64,000 nt of DNA from Hyperoplus lanceolatus (Eukaryota > Chordata > Actinopteri > Uranoscopiformes > Ammodytidae), in NCBI GenBank assembly GCA_026929865.2, contig CM049395.1, forward strand, positions 10,080,501-10,144,500, in the 5' to 3' direction. Shown here piece by piece: positions 1-36,560 of this stretch. A program made the position numbers and the translations under genes. Every line of letters starts with the position of its first letter. The stretch's first letter is position 1. The notes beneath the pieces were generated by a model that was not told the DNA's origin, did not search any database, and was given only the letters and a program-made list of their open reading frames with translations.

Positions 1-127
1 TCAGGTAATCACAGGGAATTAAATGTTTCTGTTGCTATTTAATCCTATTTAATTAACTTTTGTGGCTGTAACTGTTTTTTAAAAACAATGAATATATTTT
101 TTTCATTCTTCTTATCTCTCCATTCAG

Positions 128-23775
<23,648 letters not shown>

Positions 23776-23983
23776 GAGAAGTGGCTCTCCTCTTCTTCCT
23801 CCTCCTCCTCCTCCTCCTCATCATCATTATCATCATCATCCCCATCAACCAATCACAGCCACCCTGACAACCAGAGGAATGTGGTCCTGCCAAGTAGCGA
23901 TACAATCAACCACATACACGTTATACTGTAGTAGCAAGCTTCTTCAAAATCACACTGAAAAGACTATAAGTTCGTTTTCGGAT

Positions 23984-23989
23984 AATAAA
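23984..23989 (+). terminator. Polyadenylation signal AATAAA (proximal)
   Basis: Located 209 bases past the akap13 stop. It would give a very short 3' UTR. Confidence 0.5.
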
Positions 23990-26437
23990 ACATTTTAGGA
24001 ATTCTGTTTTTGTGTGCAAGTAGGCATACTCATATATACACAGAGCAGCCAACATGAAAATAGGCAACATGGAAAAAGCAGCACTTTCCTGGTTATTCTT
24101 TCTCCAAAATTCAAATCATAATACATTTGTAATAGGGTATCACATTTCAAGCATTTCACAGTGATTGCCTCACAAATTCTGCCAAGTTCGCCCCAGACCC
24201 CTTTTCAACTGTCTGTCCCTGTTCCACCGCAGACTGGTACGTCTATCTACAGAAGCCTTTTCCATGTGACTGGACCCCCACATTTAAGGACACCTACATA
24301 CCGACCAGATATGAATGTCGACAATCTGTGTGTGTGTGGGTGTGTGTACATCAAAAATAGTCCGGTGTTTTCAGTGTTTTTCTCCAGTGTTTCTTTCTGT
24401 TAAATGCAGAATACCCTTATGTTCCTTCCCTCACTCTTTGAAAAAGCAGATATGATAATATCTGCTAATTTCTAGATTGTATGCAAAATGGAAGTGGCGC
24501 ATGACACCTTCAGTAACCCTCTAAAGCGACGTTATACCATCAGTCACAGATCCTTATTTATTTGAAGTATGAATATCTCCTATTTGGAGTGAAACACTTC
24601 CGATTTGTGCGTGTCTATTTTTCCACACCCAACAGTAATTAAAACATTGAGACATGTCTCCTAGTGTCTAATGTCTCTATTCATATCCTCCAGTGTATTT
24701 TGGAGCCTCAGATGGATATTAAGCCTCCTCCTTTGCTTTATCCGCCTGTCAATAGGCTTTTTTTATGCAGCCCTCATCATTCATCGGAGCATTTCTAATT
24801 GCGTGTAACTCCACAGGTAGCATACTAATGGTGTCTGTCTGTTTAAGAGTTCAACTTTCTCCTTCAGTTCTGATTAATAGATTCACGCTGCTGATGGCTA
24901 TGGGAAATGGAATCTGAAAATGTAATTTAAGGGGGGGGAAAAGCAGCTGGTTAGAGAAACCCAAGGAAGGGCCTTAATTATAGAACACCCAACGATTTCA
25001 TGTGTTCCTGTTGGAACATTTAATGACTAAATGGGCCCAGCAGGTAACCGACCGAGTCCAATGGTCATTTCAAATATTAATCAACACTCAATCAGTGTTG
25101 ATAAGCACTTTGGTCCTGATCTGTGATGCATTTTTTTCTTGTTTTCAGTGGGAGATATCAATCAAAGAGATATACTTTATGTATTCTGTGGACTTTCTAA
25201 TCGAGGGGCACCGACGCTCACGATATGAGAAACAATGATCCAAAGCTAGGAAATGTATTAAAGTACATATGAGATGCTGCAATCCATTGTGTTAGTGTTA
25301 AGAAGAAAAAGAAGGGCTGGTAGCTTTTAATGTAATGTTTCCAAGGTGACCAGTCCGACCTGTCTTACATTTTTAAGCCTGTTTTAGCCCCACCGAGCCC
25401 AGACTTCGGGCCTCATAACTAAACCTGCTGGACAGGTAGGAAGTAAACAACAAAATAAGGAAAAACAGTGAATTTTGGAGCAGCGCCACTGAACTGCTTT
25501 CTTGCCTCCTCTTCTGTCCTGTCTCTTAAGTGCGTGTTTGTTAACTTGCTGTTCAGTTCAAAGAGGCTTACAGGGACCAGCCGATTAGTTGCTTCATGAC
25601 TTTTTGTTTGTGGCTTTGGTTGTAATCCTATCAAAGAAACAGAAGAAATGGGATTTCTTTTTCACCCTTGTCCCTTTTTAGGTGTGTTTTGACCACTAGG
25701 GAGCACTGCACCTATGACTTAATAAGTTATCTCCCCCCCACACACACACAACAACAACAAACAAAGTAAAAGACAATTATTATTTTAAAGATTTTCATAT
25801 TTTCCCTGCTGTGAGAAATTGACATATTCTTTCTCAGCAGGTCATTGCCGTACAGAGATAATGTGTGGAGCGGGCTGGTGGGCTCTTCACAATCTGTGAC
25901 ATTTTCCCCCTACGGCATTTGTCATTGACTGCAGGAACAAATAAGTTGTCAGAGGCTGTAATTGGTTATTCTGTGAAAGCAAAGTCTGCAGCAGCTTTAA
26001 TATGGTAAAGAGGACAGGGCCGAATCACAACCTTCTCTCTTTAAAGGGACAATCAGCTAACGCGCGATCAGACAAAATTAACTCCTCTTTCCGATGATGA
26101 TAGGCGTGTGTCCATCAGGTCAAACCCTGCGTAGCCTTAAAATCTAAAACTAAAATGCACTAGAGTAGCACCCAGCATCTTCTCAGGACAGAGAGGAAAG
26201 CTTTTATACCTCCTGCTTTTGAAAACGAAGGAAAATGTTTGTACTATAGAGAGTGGTACAGAATTGTCTTATTCCCAACAAATGTAAAAACAAAATGGCA
26301 AGGACAAATGTGTAAATATGATTTATGTATAAAACAAATCAAATGTAAAAAACAAACAAATGTTTCATTGGTGATTTATTGCAACATTTTGTAAGAATGT
26401 TTTATTTATGTTTGATGGAAAGTCATATTTCTCTCAT

Positions 26438-26443
26438 AATAAA
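26438..26443 (+). terminator. Polyadenylation signal AATAAA (distal)
   Basis: Followed 20-40 bases later by GT/T-rich sequence (GAGTGTTGGTTGTTTG), the usual downstream element arrangement. Confidence 0.5.
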
Positions 26444-26568
26444 AAGAAAATCATAATGCAGATTTTGAGTGTTGGTTGTTTGTACTAAGTATATAAAAAG
26501 TGCCACTTGCTCGATACTCAAACAATACAGGATTACTGAGATTATGAGCATAATATCAATTAACATTT

Positions 26569-27279
26569 TTTTTTTTTTTTTAAGATTTCTTTTGGTAGCC
26601 TGGCATTCCCAGACCTGCCACTAGGCGCTGGAAAATTAAATTGGCTGTGTCTATTGGTCTGGACACTCTCCACTGAAGCTTTTTCAGAAAGTCCAGTAAT
26701 CCTGACTCACGTTTCAATTGGTTCTATCTAATATGGGCGGGCCAGAGCCCTTTGTATGGAGCTCTGGGGCGGACGTAACTGGATGACGCCAGTGACATGC
26801 ATGCGCCGTCGAAGCCGTGATAGTAAACATCAAAGATGGCTGTGGATATGTTGTTTGGCCTCGACCCTTTACGATTTGGAAGACAGCACTCAAATCTTTC
26901 ATTAGCAAGTAAGTGGAATGTTCTGTTTTGCCGACCGACCACGGTAAAAGTTTAATTTAACAGTTGAACAGCTGTTCGCTAAACGAACGGGCCTTGTGCA
27001 TGGCATTTCAAATGCACGATTCGGAGCTTCCCCTTGAGTTGGAAATTACTATTGATCGTGGCCAGACCCTCTATCGCTCAAGATATCAGGGTCTGGAATT
27101 CCAGGCAAATTTTTGGGGCATTTTTATGCTTTATTGATAGTGCAGAGAGACGAGGTGAAATGGGGCAGAGAGGGGAGCGACATTCAGAGAACAACCGCGG
27201 GCGGGATTCGAACCCGGGTCTGCTGCTGGGCCCGGCCTGGGGGGGGGGACGTCCTACCAACTGAGCTAAGGGCGCCCCC
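26569..27279 (-). mobile_element. tRNA-derived SINE, interrupted, copy 1
   Basis: On the minus strand it starts GGGGGCGCCCTTAGCTCAGT, carries an A box (TTAGCTCAGTTGG) and a B box (GGTTCGAATCC), and ends in an A-rich tail (plus-strand T run at 26569). The flanking 14-bp duplication ATCAATTAACATTT lies at 26555-26568 and 27280-27293. The SINE is split by the MITE at 26596-27108. The copy at 40067 shows the same SINE without that insertion. Confidence 0.88.
26596..27108 (+). mobile_element. hAT-like MITE, CTAGCCTGG family, copy A
   Basis: Ends TAGCCTGGCATTCCCAGACC and GGTCTGGAATTCCAGGC form the inverted repeat. It sits inside the SINE and is flanked by a diverged duplication (TTCTTTTGG / ATTTTTGGG). 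It matches copy B at 58030-58582 in reverse orientation through most of its length, including the GGGCGGGCCAGAGCCCTTTG block. Confidence 0.85.
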
Positions 27280-27293
27280 ATCAATTAACATTT

Positions 27294-28760
27294 CTGAAGG
27301 TTTTCTTTAACTCCAACTAAAATGACCACAATGGTTATCCCTCCTCAAGTACTCGGTTCACATCTGTGTTGTAGTCCTGACAACAGCATTTAAGCCCCCT
27401 ATGTTGTGTCTGTTTTACTTTGTTTAGCTTCATTACAATTAAAATAATTATTCTCATTAATCCACTTTTTTGTTTTGAAGGCAATTAAATTGATATCACC
27501 GAATTCTGTTAATGGTTTGATCTACTGCTTTGATTAAAGCTGGGCTGCCGTATATGAGCACCAGCGCCAGAGGAAAAAGCTGACAAGGATCTTGATGGAT
27601 TGACAGCAGTGCAGGCACATAGCAGCAGCACGCCTACCTCATGATAAATACACAAGCAGCTGCTTTAATCTCTCCAATGCTCAGCCCGCCAGTATTCTGC
27701 CTCTGCAAAATTTCCACTGTGAGGGGTTTCAACAAAAAATAGGGTTTTCTTAACTGTACGATCTTGTATGCCACGCCAAGTTCATCACCTTGCCCCTATA
27801 GATTCCACTTAACCTATTGAACCATGGGAACTCTTAACAGCCCCCTGCTTGGTATTTCTCCATTTTGCTCATTCAGCAGATAAACCCCAGAGACAAAACC
27901 CACGCTGATAAGAGCAGACAGGAAGTCAGTAGCTTGATGGGTTAGATTTTCTTTACTGGAGCAAAACCCCTGGAACAGCCCTGTAGCCTCTATCTCTTCT
28001 CAGATTATTCACACCAAATCAAAGTTGTGTGGCAGAAAGTTTTATTTTCTTACTTTTTATATATTTATTTATTTTGTGAGATGCATCAGCAGAAAGCCAG
28101 ATAGCCTCATCCACTCTCTGGTTGTCATGGTGATGGGGATAGAGAGACACATGAGGAAGGAAAGAAGTGAAGACTGAGAGACAGAGAGAGCGAAGGAAAT
28201 CATTTCACGACTAAAAGACGATTGAATGAATAATGACAAACAGCTGAGTAACACACTCAAACTGATTGATTGATTATCATGCCCACGGATAGGATCAACT
28301 AATAATGGTCATAACTTGATTGACTAAATCTGCTTAATTGATCGTTTTTAAGCAGCTTTGAATTAAGCTGAAACTGGAGCAAACAATGGGACACAATCCT
28401 GGAAGCTAATAGTGCGTACATTTTTCATATGAATGAATGTCGGTCACATACAAGCCATCACCAAATGAGTTTACACAAAGTTTATCAAGCCTATCAGCTC
28501 CACAAAACTCTTTATTTCGCTTTATGGCAGTATGGCAGCGTTTACAAACTGGTGTCGCCCCCCGACACTGGCGCAGGGGCTCAGAAATCCTAGTCCTAAA
28601 ATCAGAAAGCTCAGAAATCAGAATCTTAAGATCTTAAGAACTGTTTAAGTTGTTGATTATACTGCTATGAGATAACCTGGACGTACAGCAGAAGGTAAAA
28701 CATCCATGTGAAATCAGTATAGCTTCAAGCAGTCAACTTCCTCGAGGCCTCAGCACCAAT
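27294..28760. other. Intergenic, no gene recognised
   Basis: No coding exon, RNA or bounded repeat was found. The part from about 27.4 to 27.7 kb is repeat-free with homeobox-type TAATTA/TTAAT motifs and could be a conserved enhancer, but nothing in the sequence alone proves it. Confidence 0.4.
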
Positions 28761-28771
28761 ACACTGATTTA

Positions 28772-29852
28772 TCATCATCATCATCTTCAACCGCTTATCC
28801 GAAATCGGGTCGCGGGGGCAGCAGCTTCTCTTTCCCGGGCCACTTCAACCAGCTCTGACTGGGGGATCCCGAGGCGTTCCCAGGCCATCGTGGAAATATA
28901 ATCTCTCCACCTAGTCCTGGGTCTTCCCTGAGGCCTCCTCCCAGCTGGACGCTCCTGGAACACCTCCCTAGGGAGGCGCCCTGGGGGCATCCTTACCAGA
29001 TGCCCGAACCACCTCAACTGGCTCCTTTCAACGCAAAGGAGTAGCGGCTCTGCCCCGAGTTCCTCACGAATGACTGAGCTTCTCACCCTATCTCTAAGGG
29101 AGACGCCAGCCACCCTCCTGAGAAAGCCCATTTCGGCCGCTTGTACCTGCAACCTCGTTCTTTCGGTCATTACCCAGCCTTCATGACCATAGGTGAGGGT
29201 AGGAACAAAGATCGCCCGGTAGATCGAAAGCTTTGCCTTAAGACTCAGCTCTCTTTTCGTCACAACAGTGCGGTAAAGCGAGTGCAAAACCGCCCCTGCT
29301 GCTCCGATTCTACGGCCAATCTCACGCTCCATTGTTCCCTCACTCGCAAACAAGACCCCGAGGTACTTGAACTCCTTCACTTGGGGTAAGGACTCATTCC
29401 CTACCTGTAGTAGACAATCCATCGGTTTCCTGCTGAGCACCATGGCCTCCGATTTAGAGGTGCTGATCCTCATCCCAACCGCTTCACACTCGGTTGCAAA
29501 CCGATCCAATGAGAGCTGAAGGTCACAGGCCGATGATGCCATCAGAACCACATCATCCACAAACAGCAGAGATGAGATCTTCAGACCACCAAACTGCAAC
29601 CCCTCCCCACCACGACTACGCCTTGATATCCTGTCCATAAATATCACAAACAGGATTGGTGATGAAGCGCAGCCCTGGCGGAGGCCAACCCCCACCGGAA
29701 ACGAGTCTGACTTACTACCGAGAACCCGTACACAGCTCTCGCTTTGAGCGTACAGAGATTGGATGGCCCTGAGAAGAGACACCCTCACCCCATACTCCCG
29801 CAGCACCCCCCACAGTATCTCCCGGGGAACCCGGTCATAAGCCTTCTCCAGA
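28772..29852 (-). mobile_element. RTE-type LINE (Rex3-like?), 5'-truncated, 339-codon open frame
   Basis: The minus-strand frame 29806-28787 encodes RT palm and thumb. It has VGLRQGCASSPILFVIFMDR, the catalytic box as FVDD (family norm FADD/YADD), then FKYLGVLF and the C-terminal WFGHLVRM..GRRPQGRPRTRW section. The 3' end reads ATAAGCGGTTGAAGATGATG and continues as a GAT repeat, the microsatellite-type tail of RTE elements. An 11-bp duplication ACACTGATTTA flanks it (28761-28771, 29853-29863). The endonuclease and first half of the RT are missing, as expected for 5' truncation. The Rex3 name is tentative. Confidence 0.88.
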
Positions 29853-29863
29853 ACACTGATTTA

Positions 29864-31060
29864 AATTGTAAAAAAGAAAAAAAAAAGAAAAGTAGTGTCT
29901 GCTTTCCACTCACAGGGGTAGAGCTTCTAACCATGCAGGGATGTTCAGTATAGGAATAAGGGCTGTTGGGACCATTAGCAGTCCATGGCAGATGGATGGG
30001 TTGGATACAATATTCAGACTCTTTTTTTATGAGGCATCCTGTGGCCAGCTATTGTCATTTTGTTCTTGGTAAACTTTCTATCCATCCTGAGGTCAAAAAG
30101 CACACCTTAAACCTTGGCCATTATTTTCATGGTCTGGGATATAGAGTGCTCGAGGCTGTGACCACCCTGTTTCTACCTCCGGTTTGAGACTTCTTACACA
30201 CAGATATAAAAAACAACAAACACACTGATAGTTTTATGTCATGCCATCAGTTTTTGGGGGAACAAAACATAGAAAACACAATTTCTATTTGGTTTCAGTT
30301 CGGAAGCAAGTGAAAAATATGATGGCATTTTCTCCGTATTGACTTTCTTAGGCACTTTCCCTGGACGTGTTCAATATTATGAATAACTTTTATTTTATTA
30401 TAAAGAAGTTAAGTTAAAAAAAAAAGTTAAACATATATTTATTCTCTAGAGATGAGGGGTGACCCTCATTTTCAATAATGTCGAGTCAACTACAAATAAA
30501 ACTTGCAAAGAGGCAGCCATGTGTAGACTACACATCATGTGTATTCAGCCTCTTCATGGCCCTGGATAGGGAATAAGAGAGTACTAGTACAGTGAATGAA
30601 TAATGAATAATAGTAGCTGAGTAGGCTCCTGCACATCACACATTGCTTCCTCTTTAGGAGTCATGCGATGAAAGGTTCAAGAACAGAGAGCAGTATAGTC
30701 AAGGATCAGCAGCCCGAGTCCATATAAAGTAACCATAGGCACAGCGGCAATGAGCTAGACTACATTCTCCCGGCGGATATTTACAGAATGCTGAGTAGAT
30801 ACTATTCCAGTCCTGCCGGAGGTTTGAGCGAGATCACGTCTGCGAGGCTGCGTGTGTACCAGCCAGCGGTAGGGAGGGAGCGCTTATGGGGACGCAGGGC
30901 GGGGAGAGAGACCATGCCAGGCCCTCCATCTTGCTCAGAGATGTGAGGATGATTTAGGAGACCTGTCTTTGCCAGGGTGTCGAGAGAGGGGAGCGGGGCC
31001 GAGCAATCCTATTACTCCTCAATGACCCTGCCTTAATGCACACACACAAATACACGTACG
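29864..31060. other. Intergenic, no gene recognised
   Basis: Unique-looking sequence. A GC-richer patch at about 30.75-30.95 kb has no recognisable exon. Confidence 0.4.
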
Positions 31061-31068
31061 CACACACA

Positions 31069-31157
<89 letters not shown>

Positions 31158-31188
31158 AGACAGACAGACACACACACACACACACACT
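31061..31188. repeat. (CA)n microsatellite, compound
   Basis: A long CA run to 31154, a short GA/CAGA interruption, and a second CA run to 31188. Confidence 0.95.
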
Positions 31189-31189
31189 T

Positions 31190-32600
31190 TAACAATGCCT
31201 AGAAGGCTCAAATGCAATGTTCAGGAAGCCACTACTGAACTTAAAGACCACACTGCAGCTGGCACTCCTGCAGACCAAACAACAGGCTTAAATAGCCTGC
31301 AGCTCACAGTTTACAGTTCACATACAGTACAATTGTTTAAAAAAGTTAATAATGCACCGCACAGGCGAATGAAAGCCATTGTACCTCTTTTTAAGGGGAT
31401 GAAATGGGTGGTACTGATTTTTTTGTAAATCATCTTCATCATCATCTTCATCATCATCATTGCCTAATGGTAATTGGTGCAGATGTCCACAGTGCTCAGA
31501 AGATGTTTCTACTGACCTTGGTGATTTACTGACTTTTCCCCTGGCGCCACTTTGATGTATCACTTCTGCTTAAGAGTAGGTTACTTTATTAGTCAATGGC
31601 TACATCGAAATTTGTCTTAACACATAACACCCTCATGTCCAGTGCCAGTAATTTAACTAGCGACCTCATGGTTACTGGTCGGCCCCTGTTTCTTCTAATC
31701 TAGACCATCCTTTTGAATGAAATGCCTCAACATGTATCAGGGGGATTACCATGAAATTTGGTGAGGACAATCATATCCTCCTCAGCATGAATTGGTGATC
31801 TCTGAACACCCTAAACTAGCGGCCCTAGTGTGAGTGTGCCCTTAAAGGGAGTTAACAGGTCAGGATTAGCAAAGTCCTTCAGTTGTTACTATGCACAGTG
31901 AACACAACAGCAGCTCTGAGTGTAAAAGCTCAGAAATGCTGTTCTAATGTAAAGGGTCTCTTCACTTATGTTATCAACAACAAATCGGAAAGCATATGGG
32001 CTGTAATAAACACGACAACCACAGACATATACTTTCATATGCACGTAAAGTAACTGATCATTGTTTGTTAAATCACGCCATGCTGTTGTTAAAAGATGTA
32101 AACGTTTATTTTCCAGTTTCTTCCAATTTATTGACAGGAGAAAGATAATCAAATGCCTCTTGAAAAAGACAATGCAAACGGAAATGATGATAAGTATTCA
32201 ACGTACTTGTAACTAGTCTAATCAGGGCTCATGTGCCTCATGCTGTTGTTTTTACTTCCAAAATAACAGAGATGGCACATGAAAGACAAAGTCCTTGCTA
32301 ATCTCTGCCGATAGTATAAATCCCTTTCAAGGCAGCATTAGTGATGTTCAAATATGACGTCAGTACTTCTTCAAAAACTCCTCTTTGTGCACGTAGAAAG
32401 TCCATCCATCTAACTAGTGAGATAGTACCTGTACAGTACACTGAGCCTTAACAAATCACACATTCACTTAAGGACAGTGTGTTATGGAAAGGCATCCATT
32501 ATCGGTAATAGTGGGTACTTTATTTGAGCCACTTTCGGATGCAGGTCAAAACACAGACTCATCAACCTTTTTCAATTAAAATGCAGTTTGTTTTCCCTCG
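31190..32600. other. Intergenic, no gene recognised
   Basis: No exon-like or repeat structure apart from a short (CAT)n stretch at about 31.43-31.46 kb. Confidence 0.4.
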
Positions 32601-32615
32601 GTGGTTCTGAGGTGG

Positions 32616-32815
32616 AAGGTGGAGTCAGTCATTCTGGAGAACGCTTGATGTAAAAACAGTTTTTGTCAAAATCCGTGAAATAGGAGATTAACTAGAAACA
32701 TACCTGTTTAGAGAGCCTAAGCTGTGTATTAACACTTGAATTCTCTTTCAGGGCATACACAGTAGGCCTGCATAGTACAGGTTGATGATCGTGAAGAGAT
32801 ATTCACTAATTTTGA
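32616..32815. mobile_element. Palindromic MITE 'TAATACACAGCCTAGGCT', copy 3 (half)
   Basis: Shares AAGGTGGAGTCAG, GAGCCTAAGCTGTGTATTAACA and GATCGTGAAGAGATATTCACT with the copies in the akap13 introns. Most of the left arm is missing. Confidence 0.7.
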
Positions 32816-33640
32816 TATAAGCGATTGTGACAAGCGTACTGTTTAAATCCACTTACCAACTAAAAGTGTTCTTTCTGTGACCATATTTGTCATACGAACA
32901 GAGATTGGGGTTGGGGAGGTTACAACCGTGATTCAGCCTTCATAGACAGCCCCCCCGCCACCCACCCCCAGACATTTAACAGATGGTCACAAAAAGTTGG
33001 CTAAACTAAAATATAAATACAGAGTCACACAGCCACATATGGAGACATTAGACTGTGCAGACACACACAGCTGTATACACACTCAGATTGTCTGTTTGCT
33101 CGCCGGTGAAGCTTGTTGCCCGGGTAACGACGGTCAGCCTGTCTTGATGACCTCAGCGCTTCTAATTGAGCTGTGATCAACATGTTTGCCTGTGTCAGCT
33201 CGACTCCCCACAGGTTTCACCAGACTGCAGAGCCAGGGCTGCAGGCAGTAAACAAAATCCCTTTTTCTCCAGCCATCTTTAACCAAGAATCAGAATATAC
33301 GTATATGCATTATATACTGTATGTGCATGTTTATTCTGTATTGGGAAATCATTGACAAAACAGTTTGATTCAATTTGAAACTTGAAGCTTTGAAATGAAA
33401 ATATAATGAAATGGAATCACTTGAATATATAAAGGCTGATGTTGAAATACGACTGAGTATAGATCACTGCAATGTTTTGCCTTAAACATCTTTCTGAAAT
33501 GATGTAGTCTTCAGTTTCAGCAATCAGTTTTAGGTTAATGGTAATGTACCATTATTTCCAGGATATGTGTCATTTTAGGATAGACAACTTCAGATGACAA
33601 AATGCTGGGCCCCCCTCTAAAGTTCACACACTAATACACA

Positions 33641-33682
<42 letters not shown>

Positions 33683-34416
33683 ACCTGGTGGAGATAAACT
33701 TCCCGATCAAACTTTAAAAAAGCATCTGGTTGGGCGTTGCATCCTTCACACTCAAGCTGACTAAAGTGCAGAATCCTCCACCCCCATGAATGCTAATCTG
33801 ATTGGCGAGATGGGCGAAATGTCAGCCAGCCTCTCAAAGGGCAGCAATGACTTCTCTTCCTTAGATCTTCATTATATACAAAGCCATCTCCAACTTCGTC
33901 TCTCCTTTACAGTAATAGCAGGAGAGGATAGTAATAGCACTGAAGGGCTATGGGTCCTGAAAACCATTGTGAAACTCAGAACCATCACATATGAACATGT
34001 TAATCAAGAAAATGGTTCTGCATTTATATAACAGCTTCACTGCAATGCCCCCCTCCCAAAAACCAAATAAATTTTACTGCAAAACCATTGTTTTCCCATG
34101 GCAGACTGCACCTGGCATACATTCATCTTGTACACACCTCATATTTTCTTGCCACTCCAGCTTGGCAGGGCGCATTGTTGTCATAGTTGGAATAGAAACC
34201 CCCAGGTGGATGGAATTATCTTGCAGTGCCGTCCATCTAAGCAACAAAACACAAGACTGTATCTATAACGTATGTATAGTGAGACATTAGCAAGAGGTAA
34301 AGGCTCAATCTTCATTATACATGTGAAAAAATAAACTGATCAATACTCTCATGGGTTTTTCTAATACAACCACTTGGTCTACGATAACCAGAAGGTTATG
34401 GTGGCTATTGTGTTAG
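32816..34416. other. Intergenic with (AC)n
   Basis: Contains an (AC)n run at 33643-33681. No gene was recognised; the ORFs at 33.8-34.3 kb show no domain and no codon pattern. Confidence 0.4.
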
Positions 34417-34732
34417 TTAACCCTCCTGTTATGTTCCGGGTCAAATTGACCCGTTTCAAAGTTTGAAGATCTAGGAAAAATAGTTAAAAGTATTTTTTCA
34501 GTATGAAACTTCTTCTGCTTGCCTTAATTAGGGCAATCAACATATAATATGAAAATATTTCATCTCACACATTTGTAACCACCCCCTGCATGTTTATATC
34601 ACATAGATACTGTTCGGGTCAATTTGACCCGGCAGTAAAACTGGAGGTAAAAGGGTGTCAGAAATGTAAGACTATTTCTTTCTTTACAACTGTGAGACAT
34701 ATTTCACCCAAATCACACATACACACACCCAC

Positions 34733-34842
<110 letters not shown>

Positions 34843-34995
34843 GCAAGTGTTATGACTTTTGAACCATTTATGTTCCCTTGGGAAAACTCCACCCACATTC
34901 AGTGGACACTCAAAAGGGGAGGGGCAAAACATATAAAATATTCTCTGCATGGGAGTCCTACCAACATTCCACTCTGTCAGGCAGACCTTTACACA

Positions 34996-35890
34996 ATGAG
35001 CAGCAGAAGCAAAAGGATGACAGTCCAGGAGGCTCTGGAAGTCATCATTGATCATGACAGTGAAATAGAGGAGGATGTATCTTGAGCTAAATTCTGATTC
35101 TAATGATTCTGAATTTGAACCAGATGAGGGAATTGCTATTCCTATTCCTCCAAGCAAGACATTCATGTCAAAAAATTGTGAAATTCATCCCCAAATATGC
35201 GTCTGCAGAAAACATACAGGTGAAACTCATATAATTAGAATATCATTGAAAATGAATTGGAATTGAGGCAATAAGTCATGCAGAATGGACCCAAACCAAG
35301 TACTGAGTACACATGCATGATTATACTTTATAGAGGGCTGATATTTCTGTATTAAAAATCCCTTTTTTTATTGATTTCATGTAATATTCAAATTTTCTGA
35401 GATTTTAAATTTGGGGTTTTCATAAGCTGTGTAAATCATAATAATCTAAATTATAACACATAAAGGCTTTAAATATCTCACCTCTCATGTAATGGGTCTA
35501 TATACTATATTAGTTTCACCTTTTGAGTCAAATTACTGAAATAAATGAACTTTTGCATATTCTAATTTTTCGAGTTTCAGTGCCAGGGCCCACTAGGATG
35601 GCACTGACTTGTGTGACTGACATCAAGTCAGCTTTTGAGCTGGTCATGCCAGATTCAATACAGAAAATCATTCTGGAAATGACTAATCCTAGAAGGGAGG
35701 TGTGTTTTTGGGGAAAATTGGAAGGAGCTGGACAAAACACATTTAGATGCGTATTTGGGGCTCCTCATCCTGGCTGGGGTCGAAGGATGAATCAACAGCA
35801 AGTCTGTGGGATGCAGAGACAGGCAGGGCTATATTTCAAGCCACAATGTCTCTGGAGACTTTTCACATTGTCTCCAGTGTTCCAAAAGTA
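34996..35890 (+). pseudogene. piggyBac transposase remnant
   Basis: The N-terminal acidic region (34996-35160) is frameshifted near 35080. It is split from the start of the conserved domain (35581-35890: PGPTRMAL, DIKSAFELVMPDSIQKIIL) by the MITE at 35217-35580. The downstream DDD catalytic part is absent, so it is inactive. Confidence 0.85.
35217..35580. mobile_element. MITE nested in piggyBac transposase, 'AATTAGAATAT' type
   Basis: Inverted ends CAGGTGAAACTCATATAATT and, reversed, CTGAAACTCGAAAAATTAGA. It interrupts the transposase reading between ICVCRK and PGPTRMAL, so it arrived after the piggyBac copy. The preceding TA suggests a Tc1/mariner-type duplication, but the right flank is TG, so this is uncertain. 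Confidence 0.75.
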
Positions 35891-36329
35891 ATAAAGTGGT
35901 GAAACATTACAAAAAAAGTTTGAACATGTATTTTTTTAATGAAAAACGAGTGAATTATCCTTATTGAACCATTACCTGCTAGAGGTAAGGAACACCACAT
36001 TGCACTAAATATTGATAGAATAGTTAGTAATGGAGTTGGTAATGACATGTGCACACTGCTTGTTAGGATTCTTTTTGGTTTAGGACATCTTTTGGAGATT
36101 TAAACATGCACCGGGTCAAATTGACCCGGAACACCATTGCTGTTCCTGACAAATGAACATAACAGGAGGGTTAACTTTAGGTGGATGTACTGTATTTTGT
36201 ATTTCTTACTTGTGTTTAAACCAATTCCGAGCAACTACTGTAAGTCCTGACTTAAGTGAATGACTAGGTAGAATTCTGGGAAATACATCAGGAAATGCAT
36301 AGTGTCATTTTATGTTATATGTTCCATAT

Positions 36330-36560
36330 GCTCGGTCTGACCTTGGTACAACTGCTTTTAGCCACAGTGCCCCTGACTCCTGGAACAGCCTACAACATCA
36401 AATTAAAATAAATACACTTATAACTGTTAACCAATTTAAACTTATTATTTTGAATCAGCCCCACTCCACTTGTAACTGTTTTAATTAGGCTATTGTTCTG
36501 CTTCATTCAATTGATCTGAATGTTTTAATTGTTGTTGTCTCTTTGTAAGCTTGTTGTGTA
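36330..36560 (+). mobile_element. LINE 3'-end fragment, second copy
   Basis: Encodes RSDLGTTAFSHSAPDSWNSL then STCNCFN and a stop. It is the same C-terminal block as the fragment at 21480. The rest of the LINE is absent. Confidence 0.6.

Larger units (their letters stand above)
23776..26460 (+). other. akap13 3' UTR (probable extent)
   Basis: No competing gene or transposon with defined ends was found from the stop codon to about 26.46 kb. AATAAA signals occur at 23984-23989 (short form) and 26438-26443 (long form). The long form fits AKAP13, whose mammalian 3' UTR is kilobases long. The stretch at 24.4-24.95 kb is repeat-free and looks like conserved non-coding DNA; that is an impression only. 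Confidence 0.55.

Noticed and set aside
1-4. TCAG/GTAATC at the window start as the end of an upstream akap13 exon
   Set aside because: Only four bases of putative exon are visible and the phase cannot be tested; the 123-bp intron it implies is possible but unproven.
24400-24960. Conserved enhancer or microRNA in or after the akap13 3' UTR
   Set aside because: It looks repeat-free, but conservation cannot be judged from one sequence and I found no convincing miRNA hairpin.
27195-27279. tRNA gene on the minus strand (A and B boxes present)
   Set aside because: It cannot fold as a full cloverleaf, carries a SINE body and A-tail, and has target duplications: it is the SINE head.
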